6,144 nt of DNA from JANQRV01 sp964533785. GTDB lineage: Bacteria; Bacteroidota; Bacteroidia; Chitinophagales; Saprospiraceae. Positions within the stretch are counted from its first letter, which is position 1. Each line of letters starts with the position of its first letter. Location of the stretch: the NCBI GenBank assembly GCA_964533785.1, contig CAZHNG010000385.1:1-6144 (forward strand), in the 5' to 3' direction. The notes below the pieces were generated by a model. That model was not told where the DNA came from. It was given only the letters and a program-made list of their open reading frames with translations, and did no database searches. Shown here piece by piece: positions 1 through 5,520 of this stretch. The translations under genes were made by a program, and so were the position numbers.

Positions 1-103
1 AGCATAAAATTTGCCTCGCTTTCGCTCGTTCATGACCCACCGAACAAGTCTAATAGACAATTGATTACTTGGAGATGAACTGATAATTGGACAAGAACAG
101 GCT

Positions 104-913
104 ATGATTCGAGGGAAAACGATTATTATTACTTTCTTCCTGTTTGCTTCGGCTCCGCTAGCCGCACAGCTGGATATTTACTATGATATCGATCAATATG
201 TGTTGAAAGGGAATCAAGAAGAGCTTATTCAAAATTTTATCGACACTGCTTTGGATGTCAGTCAGCCTTACCAAGTTTTTATTCGCGGCTTCGCCGATGA
301 ATCCGGTAGCCGTAGCTCAAATTTATTATTATCCCAACGCAGGGCGGATCGTGTCAGTCAATTTTTAGAATCCCATTATCCGGAAATGATCGATAGTATA
401 GCTTTTTTGGGAATGGGGGAAGTTGAAAGCACCATTGAAGAGAGAAAATATCACCGAAAGGTGAATATTGAATTTAAAAAAACAAAACTCGCCGAAGAAG
501 AAACCACCATACTTCCTTACGGTGAACCAGTGGCCGGAACGACATTTGAGTTAAAAAATATCAATTTCAAATTGAGCAAGCCTATTTTACTAAAAGAGTC
601 ATATTCCCATCTCAAGCATTTATTCCTATGGTTGAAAAAATACCCCAATGTCGTTATTGAAGTGCAAGGACATGTTTGTTGCAGTAACGAATATGATGTA
701 AAGGCGGAGGAAGCAGGAATCAGGACTTACGGCATGATCTTATCTAAAGAAAGGGCCAAGGCCATTTGCGATATATTGATAAAAAGCGGGATTGACCCCA
801 AACGCCTCAATTACAAGGGTTTTGGTTTCACTAAACCCAAATTTTTCCCGGAGAAAACCAATGAACATCGTAAAGGCAACCGAAGAGTAGAAATTAAAAT
901 CCTACAGACCTGA
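104..913 (+). CDS. Exported protein with two tandem OmpA-like (peptidoglycan-associated) domains
   Basis: The product is 269 residues. An N-terminal signal peptide (basic MIRGK, hydrophobic core to about residue 19, likely cleavage near A21/Q22) sends it to the periplasm or outer membrane. Two OmpA C-terminal-like domains follow. Domain 1 (about 23-125) has GFADESGS at 62-69, then LSQRRA at 76-81 and RKVNIE at 118-123. Domain 2 (about 147-267) has VQGHVCC at 187-193, LSKERA at 213-218, RLNYKGFGFTKP at 234-245 and GNRRVEI at 258-264. This family usually binds the diaminopimelate residue of peptidoglycan through an Asp in GHTD and an Arg in LSxxRA. Domain 1 keeps both (D65, R79/R80); domain 2 has C192/C193 where the Asp is expected and keeps R217. 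No beta-barrel or lipobox is visible, so it is probably a soluble periplasmic or peptidoglycan-bound protein. The ATG at 104 fits the signal peptide. The next gene starts 32 bp downstream, suggesting an operon. The domain call is strong; the precise role is unknown. Confidence 0.88.
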   Translation: MIRGKTIIITFFLFASAPLAAQLDIYYDIDQYVLKGNQEELIQNFIDTALDVSQPYQVFIRGFADESGSRSSNLLLSQRRADRVSQFLESHYPEMIDSIAFLGMGEVESTIEERKYHRKVNIEFKKTKLAEEETTILPYGEPVAGTTFELKNINFKLSKPILLKESYSHLKHLFLWLKKYPNVVIEVQGHVCCSNEYDVKAEEAGIRTYGMILSKERAKAICDILIKSGIDPKRLNYKGFGFTKPKFFPEKTNEHRKGNRRVEIKILQT

Positions 914-945
914 GAAGCTATTTGTATTTTCCCAAATATATATCT

Positions 946-2565
946 ATGAAATGGATCTCTCTTATTTTGCTGTGTATGTTGAGTAATATGCTTGAAGCCC
1001 AAAACCTGGAAAAAGCCGTTCAATTTGGTGGTGAAAACAACGAGATAGCCTCTGAAATGGTTACAACAGACGGGAATAATCTATATCTAGCCTATACTTT
1101 TAAGGATGTCACAATTATTGACGGCGAAGCTCTGGAAAGTATAGGAGAGGAAGATGTTCTGTTGGTCAAATACGACATCCTAAACGATACAATTTTATGG
1201 TATCTCCACCTAGGCAGTGTCTTGGGAGATGAAATCACGGCATTAACCGTAGATCCGAATGGTGATATTGTTATAGGTGGAACATTCTGGTTTGAGTTGG
1301 ATATCGGTTCGATCCAACTGAGCACGGAATTTTCCTCAAAAGGTCTTTTTCTCACCAAAATTACTGGAGAAGGTGTTCCCTTATGGGCCCAAAAAATGGA
1401 AGGATCCGGCATTTCCGAATTGATTGACCTGCAAGCGGATGGGAACAATGATATTTTGCTGACGGCATTTTTCGAAGGGGAAATGAATCTGCTGGACACT
1501 TTCCTTCTGGCCGTTGACCAAACGGCTAGCCTACTAGCCAAAACAACCTCCAACGGCGATTTAGATTGGATCGTAGCTATAGACGGTACCGGCAGGAACC
1601 AATCAAAAGCCTTGGCAATTTCCGAAACCAACAATGTAGTACTAACCGGCATTTTCGATGGAAGAACGATCATTCAGCAAGATACAATTGCAGCAAACTC
1701 CAACGACGAGGACATTTTTCTCGCACAATTCACCCAAGAGGGTAGTTACCAATGGCTGGTCAAAGCCGGAGGCGTTTTCGATGATCAGCCGGGGGATCTA
1801 AAATTTGACGAAGAAGGAAATGTCTGGTTGACAGGATCATTCGTAGGGGTAATGGAATCAGAGCCGGATTTGAGGTTGGAAAGCCTTGGGGGCAACCCGG
1901 ATGCATTTATCTTAAAATTTGACCAGGATGGCAATACACTAATGGGAACCAGTTTTGGCGGAAGTCTTATACAATCCCCTATTTCAATGAGCAGTAAATT
2001 TGAACAGATACACCTGGCAGGGTTATACCGAGGAGAATGGAAGGCTGGAACTTTTGCCTTCGATGCGGAATCAAACGGTAATTTGGGCTTCTATTTAAAG
2101 TTAGATGCAGAGCAGAATCCAATAGAAGCAATATCCCTGCAAAGTGAGGCGGGTAATATTTTCATCTCTGATTTGATTGGGCTAACGGAAAATAAAATCC
2201 TACTCCTTGGTACTTTTGATGCAGATATCCGTTTCAGCGATCAAACCATTCTTTCTACTACCGGTGGCCAGGATCTTTTTCTATTGAAGTTCGACCTTGG
2301 CGGTACCACTTCTTCTAATTCCTTAATCCCAGGAAATATTAAAAAAATGGGATTAATCCCGAATCCAACAACCGGAATTATCACGCTTCAAATACCTAAT
2401 GGGGAAATTCAAAAAATAATAATCTATGACATTTTAGGTAATCATCTTTTGAGTACCGAGAACACCGATAAGATTGATTTGACGTTCTTTCCCACTGGGG
2501 AATATTTTGTCTCTGTCATTACTCCTTTAGGTGAAATATTTACTGAAAAGATAGTTAAATATTAA
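946..2565 (+). CDS. T9SS-sorted secreted protein with a predicted seven-bladed beta-propeller
   Basis: The product is 539 residues from ATG 946. A TTG eight codons upstream (922) is also in frame, but ATG 946 places a clean signal peptide (MKW, hydrophobic core, cleavage near A18/Q19) at the N-terminus. Residues 24-453 contain seven repeats starting near 24, 83, 145, 206, 268, 331 and 394, each 59-63 residues. The consensus is roughly W-x-V-x-x-x-G-G, then L-x-x-D-x-x-G-N-I-x-L-x-G-x-F, then D-x-F-L-x-K-F-x-x-x-G. This resembles SBBP/WD-like propeller repeats, and seven blades would close a ring. Residues about 468-539 match a Por secretion-system C-terminal sorting domain: IPNPTTG at 471-477, IYDILGNHLL at 493-502, PTGEYFVSV at 516-524 and a basic C-terminal end (KIVKY). 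Known T9SS clients cross the outer membrane and are released or anchored on the surface. No catalytic motif is seen, so a binding or adhesion role is only a guess. The 3' end overlaps the opposing gene by 11 bp. Confidence 0.88.
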   Translation: MKWISLILLCMLSNMLEAQNLEKAVQFGGENNEIASEMVTTDGNNLYLAYTFKDVTIIDGEALESIGEEDVLLVKYDILNDTILWYLHLGSVLGDEITALTVDPNGDIVIGGTFWFELDIGSIQLSTEFSSKGLFLTKITGEGVPLWAQKMEGSGISELIDLQADGNNDILLTAFFEGEMNLLDTFLLAVDQTASLLAKTTSNGDLDWIVAIDGTGRNQSKALAISETNNVVLTGIFDGRTIIQQDTIAANSNDEDIFLAQFTQEGSYQWLVKAGGVFDDQPGDLKFDEEGNVWLTGSFVGVMESEPDLRLESLGGNPDAFILKFDQDGNTLMGTSFGGSLIQSPISMSSKFEQIHLAGLYRGEWKAGTFAFDAESNGNLGFYLKLDAEQNPIEAISLQSEAGNIFISDLIGLTENKILLLGTFDADIRFSDQTILSTTGGQDLFLLKFDLGGTTSSNSLIPGNIKKMGLIPNPTTGIITLQIPNGEIQKIIIYDILGNHLLSTENTDKIDLTFFPTGEYFVSVITPLGEIFTEKIVKY

Positions 2566-3385
2566 GTACTCGGACTAAATCTACAATGTCGTATTGATAA
2601 AGCTCCAGGTCTTCAATCAGATTAATTAATTTATAAGCATACTTTGGGTCGGTTGCGTAACCTGCTTTTTTTAGGCCATGTGCCCAACCTTTGTAATCGG
2701 TTATTTCAAGCTTGTACAAAGATTTATAGCGGCCTTTTTTCAGAAGTTTACTATGGGATTTATAACTCTCGGTGGGGTTTTTATAGATCCGAAAAAAGTC
2801 TTTGTGTGAATCATCCTCAAAGTTACTGCAATGACCTCTTTTACAAGTCTTTGAAAAGCATTTTATACCAAAATGGTTATTGTTTTTTGATGCTAGTTTG
2901 CTTTCACCGACATTACTTTCGAGCAGCCCTTGGGCCAGGGTTATACTCGCAGGGATTTTTGCAACTTTCATTTCTTCCTGAGCGATATCCAGGAACTTTT
3001 TGATGTAAGCTTTTTGCTTCCTTCGTTTAACGGCCATTTCTGTGTCCGATTCATTTGTTGCAATATTTCCTTTGGTGTAAGTAAGATTAGAGTAAGTATT
3101 GGCGAGGTTACTATCTTCAGCTTGATTTAAAACAGAGATATTCATCGCTCCTTGTTCCTCTTTTCTTATATTATTCGAAAAAAAACTACCAGCGAAAAAG
3201 TCTTCTGAAAAAATCTGAAATGACTGATTTTTATAATGAATAGTAAAGGACACTAAAAGCACCACTTCAATCCAGTGGCGCAGGATATCTTTCCAATAAA
3301 GATTTAATTTTTGAGCAATGCCGACTTTAAATGCATGTAATATGGCTCTCAGAGAAAAGCGTTGGGAGATTCTATTTTCGGACAT
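2555..3385 (-). CDS. Membrane-anchored glucosaminidase-family (GH73/FlgJ-like) peptidoglycan hydrolase
   Basis: The product is 276 residues from ATG 3385; a TTG two codons upstream (3391) is possible but less likely. The glucosaminidase domain spans about residues 125-265 and would cleave the beta-1,4 bond after N-acetylglucosamine in peptidoglycan glycan strands. Supporting motifs are ITLAQGLLESNVGES at 148-162, whose E156 sits at the family's catalytic Glu position, NNNHFGIKC at 168-176, FFRIYKNPTESYKSHSKLL at 197-215, and YKGWAHGLKKAGYATDP at 231-247. There is no cleavable signal peptide. A basic N-terminus (about 1-37) precedes a short hydrophobic segment WIEVVLLVSFTI at about 38-49, which suggests an N-in, C-out anchor with the enzyme in the periplasm. 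A low-complexity linker (about 60-120) connects them. Three cysteines (C176, C181, C186) form a CX4CX4C cluster just after the HFGIK motif. The gene has its own TATATTTG promoter box and converges on the T9SS gene. Likely roles are wall remodelling or daughter-cell separation. Confidence 0.88.
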   Translation of the reverse strand: MSENRISQRFSLRAILHAFKVGIAQKLNLYWKDILRHWIEVVLLVSFTIHYKNQSFQIFSEDFFAGSFFSNNIRKEEQGAMNISVLNQAEDSNLANTYSNLTYTKGNIATNESDTEMAVKRRKQKAYIKKFLDIAQEEMKVAKIPASITLAQGLLESNVGESKLASKNNNHFGIKCFSKTCKRGHCSNFEDDSHKDFFRIYKNPTESYKSHSKLLKKGRYKSLYKLEITDYKGWAHGLKKAGYATDPKYAYKLINLIEDLELYQYDIVDLVRVLNI

Positions 3386-3411
3386 GGACAATACAATTTG
3401 TTTTTACTTCA

Positions 3412-3442
3412 CAAATATAAACAAAAATTCTAAAATAAAAAC
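3412..3442 (-). promoter_or_regulatory. Bacteroidota-type promoter for the glucosaminidase gene
   Basis: TATATTTG (3419 down to 3412) again matches the TAnnTTTG -7 consensus exactly. The -33 candidate is GTTT (3442 down to 3439), 19 bases upstream within T-rich sequence, and is weak. The box ends 26 bases before ATG 3385, leaving a short A-rich leader (GAAGTAAAAACAAATTG). The surrounding AT-rich sequence raises the chance of a random match, but position and spacing are right. Confidence 0.6.
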
Positions 3443-3492
3443 TTTCTGTTTTTTTTGTTTTCAGTAAAAACAAGAATGTAGCCCTGAACGCT

Positions 3493-3520
3493 AAAAATTA
3501 TCGCCATATCTATTTTGGCA
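3493..3520 (-). terminator. Possible weak terminator after the TPR gene
   Basis: On the minus strand, 14 bases after the TPR stop codon, TGCCA (3520-3516) can pair with TGGCG (3506-3502) across a 9-base loop, with one G-T pair. It is followed by TAATTTTTAG, which contains five Ts (3497-3493). The stem is short, so some read-through into the glucosaminidase gene is plausible. An outer GCCCT/AGGGC pair (3481-3485 with 3525-3529) could extend the fold, but it would then include the T-run. Confidence 0.3.
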
Positions 3521-3534
3521 GGATAGGGCAGCCG

Positions 3535-5340
3535 TTAAATATTGTCACCTCTTAATATTCTAAATCTTTTACGGGCCTCTACGGCAAAAGTACTATTGGA
3601 AAAGTCTATAAATAGACGTTCGTATAAAGACTTGGCCTTTTCAATATCCTTTAAATGAGTTTCATAGAGTTCGGCCAATTCAAATAAAGCATTATCAGCA
3701 CGGATCTCCTCTTGGTAGTTTTCAATAATCTTCTGCAGAAGTTCGGCTGACTTTTCGTAGGATTTAGTTTTTTTGTAAACCTGAGCTTTGAGATAAAGAA
3801 CGTCATCTTCCAAGCTATGCTGCGGAAAGGTTTTCAGCAAAGTATCTAACTTGAAAAAGGCTTCGTCAAACCGATTTTGAAAGACCAATAGATCGGCTTC
3901 AGAATATAATTTCAGGGCGGTCGATGTGGTATCCAGTGCCAGGTTATCCATAATAAAAACTGACAGATCCAACGCATCATTTGCAATAAGCCGCGAAGTA
4001 GAAGCCTTCAAAACTTCAAATTGGGATTGAGCCCATTGAAAATCACCGTTGTAATAAGATAACTTGGCATTCCTAAATCTGGCTTCATGACCTAGCATAT
4101 CTTCTTTGAAGTCTTTATCAACCTGAGAGTACAGGAGGGTAGCTTCCCAAACTTCATTGTCCATCAAATAAAAATCGGCAAGATTTAATTTAGCTTCAGC
4201 TTGAGAGTTCTTATCGATCCCCGGATAAGTAACTACCTCGTTGAGGATATTAATAGCTTTAGTAAGGTCATTTAAATAAAAGGCTTCTAATTTGGCCAAC
4301 TCCAGTGCGATGTAAGCCGTGCCTCTCGTATTACTATACTCTGTTAAAAATGATTCAAACTCTTTTTCCAGGTCTATTAAGTCTTCTTTGGAATAATCAA
4401 AGCCCTCGACGATCTTGTCACGTTTACAACGCAAGGACCTTCTTTTCGACTCCATGTAGAGCGACGAAGACTGTTGTTTGCTATTGACAATGTATTCGTA
4501 AGCGTCGATTGCGGTATCATAATCTTTATCATTGGCCGCTATTTCAGCCAAATTAAATACCCTGACCCCGTTACCTTCAAACCTGCGGTCTAATGCTTTT
4601 ACTTGGCGTAGAGCACCCTCGTAATCTTTTTGTTGAATAAAGACCCATGCCAATAGTTCCAGATAGTGAACCGCTTCATCATCGTCCTGGATCCTGGTAT
4701 AAAGCTGTGCTTTCAATTCCTGGTAATCCTCATTGGTATCCAGATAGCGCTGGAAGATAGTCTTCACGCTATTGATGCGGGTGGGATTCGCTTCGAGACT
4801 ATTTAAATAGTTTTCAATCATTTTGGGTACATCTCCTTTTCGGCGGTAAAGATCTCCCAAGTTATAAGAGAAAGTTAAAGGGTCTTTCAACAGTTTTATT
4901 CCTTTTTCATAGGCAGCGATCGCGTATTCATATTTTGTTAATTTCATAAAAGCGTTGGCCAGCCTTACTACCATATACCGGTCTTTTGGAAGCCGGTCTA
5001 CGGCCTCCTGGTATTGCTCCTTGGCTTTTTCATCATTAATTTGCCGTTCGAACAAATAACCGTAAGTAACGTAAAGGTTTACATTTTCAGGAGTGCGTCT
5101 TATTTGTTTTTTAATGGATTTCTCCGCCGTGTCATAATCTTCTAAAGAGATTAGACTTTCGATATACCTGTCAAAATAATAATCGTTTCGTTGGTCTTCC
5201 TCATAGAGCTCCGAAAATATTGTCGCCGCTTTTTCGTACTCTCCTTCTCGGTAATACTGTTCTGCCAAACGTGCTTTCTGGCCGAAAGAAAGATTAAAAA
5301 CAAAAAGGAGAATAAAGCTTATTCCTAACAGTCGCATCAT
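3535..5340 (-). CDS. Exported tetratricopeptide-repeat (TPR) protein
   Basis: The product is 601 residues. The signal peptide MMRLLGISFILLFVFNLSFGQ (length 21) has probable cleavage at G20/Q21, so the mature protein is periplasmic. Adjacent ATGs at 5340 and 5337 both serve the same signal peptide. Almost the whole mature protein is helical TPR, with about 13 recognisable or degenerate units near residues 23-55, 56-86, 87-119, 122-155, 156-188, 225-256, 259-290, 342-372, 381-411, 418-449, 478-508, 515-545 and 549-580. Typical signatures include YYREGEYEKAATIF at 29-42 and YKKTKSYEKSAELL at 522-535. The last third (LLKTFPQHSLEDDVLYLKAQ at 501-520, then FIDFSNSTFAVEARKRF at 577-593) has the spacing of BamD/YbgF-type outer-membrane-assembly TPRs, but this is similarity of style, not identification. 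TPRs bind partner proteins; the partner is unknown. It lies downstream of tonB on the same strand, separated by a terminator and its own promoter, so it is probably a separate unit. Confidence 0.85.
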   Translation of the reverse strand: MMRLLGISFILLFVFNLSFGQKARLAEQYYREGEYEKAATIFSELYEEDQRNDYYFDRYIESLISLEDYDTAEKSIKKQIRRTPENVNLYVTYGYLFERQINDEKAKEQYQEAVDRLPKDRYMVVRLANAFMKLTKYEYAIAAYEKGIKLLKDPLTFSYNLGDLYRRKGDVPKMIENYLNSLEANPTRINSVKTIFQRYLDTNEDYQELKAQLYTRIQDDDEAVHYLELLAWVFIQQKDYEGALRQVKALDRRFEGNGVRVFNLAEIAANDKDYDTAIDAYEYIVNSKQQSSSLYMESKRRSLRCKRDKIVEGFDYSKEDLIDLEKEFESFLTEYSNTRGTAYIALELAKLEAFYLNDLTKAINILNEVVTYPGIDKNSQAEAKLNLADFYLMDNEVWEATLLYSQVDKDFKEDMLGHEARFRNAKLSYYNGDFQWAQSQFEVLKASTSRLIANDALDLSVFIMDNLALDTTSTALKLYSEADLLVFQNRFDEAFFKLDTLLKTFPQHSLEDDVLYLKAQVYKKTKSYEKSAELLQKIIENYQEEIRADNALFELAELYETHLKDIEKAKSLYERLFIDFSNSTFAVEARKRFRILRGDNI

Positions 5341-5392
5341 ACCAGGTGATTTTTTTTCTTAAACTGAATTTATTTTTTCGCTGAGTAATGAT

Positions 5393-5425
5393 CAAATATA
5401 CTTCTCGGAAGTAAAAAATAAAACA
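5393..5425 (-). promoter_or_regulatory. Bacteroidota-type promoter for the TPR gene
   Basis: TATATTTG (5400 down to 5393) matches the Bacteroidota primary sigma factor -7 consensus TAnnTTTG exactly. A T-rich -33 candidate, TGTTTT (5425 down to 5420), lies 19 bases upstream, the expected spacing, although it is not a perfect TTTG. The box lies 52 bases before ATG 5340, leaving an A-rich leader without an evident Shine-Dalgarno site. The start site has not been measured. Confidence 0.65.
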
Positions 5426-5459
5426 GCAGATCCCTACAAAAGTTGCTTAGTGAAAATAA

Positions 5460-5493
5460 CAAAAGGTTAGTTCGTTGCGGAACTAACCTTTTG
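5460..5493 (-). terminator. Rho-independent terminator downstream of tonB
   Basis: There is a perfect 14-bp inverted repeat: arms 5460-5473 and 5480-5493 (CAAAAGGTTAGTTC and its complement) around a 6-base loop. Read on the minus strand it starts 27 bp after the tonB stop codon and is followed by a T-rich stretch (TTATTTTC). It should end the tonB transcript before the TPR gene's promoter. The plus-strand side has no T-run, so it probably works in one direction only. Confidence 0.8.
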
Positions 5494-5520
5494 GAAATTA
5501 TAAACGTACGGAATATAATT

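Noticed and set aside
5..13. TAAAATTTG as a promoter -7 box for the OmpA gene.
   Set aside because: It has three bases instead of two between TA and TTTG, there is no room inside the window to examine a -33 element, and it would leave a leader of about 90 bases.
1..33. Minus-strand reading frame starting at ATG 33 and open to the left edge (11 codons, MNERKRGKFYA).
   Set aside because: It is too short to judge and is cut by the window edge; no family resemblance or start signal is visible.
1092..1673. Long minus-strand open frame (193 codons) opposite the T9SS gene.
   Set aside because: It lies wholly within a well-supported coding gene; its translation has no recognisable domain and reads like a shadow frame rich in Ser and Pro.
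2644..3130. Two overlapping plus-strand open frames opposite the glucosaminidase gene.
   Set aside because: The minus-strand frame carries clear family motifs across this region; the plus-strand translations are rich in Phe, Cys and Tyr with no domain and are shadows.
3440..3470. Homopolymer T tract in the intergenic region as a plus-strand terminator.
   Set aside because: No stable GC-rich stem precedes it on the plus strand, and no plus-strand gene ends nearby.
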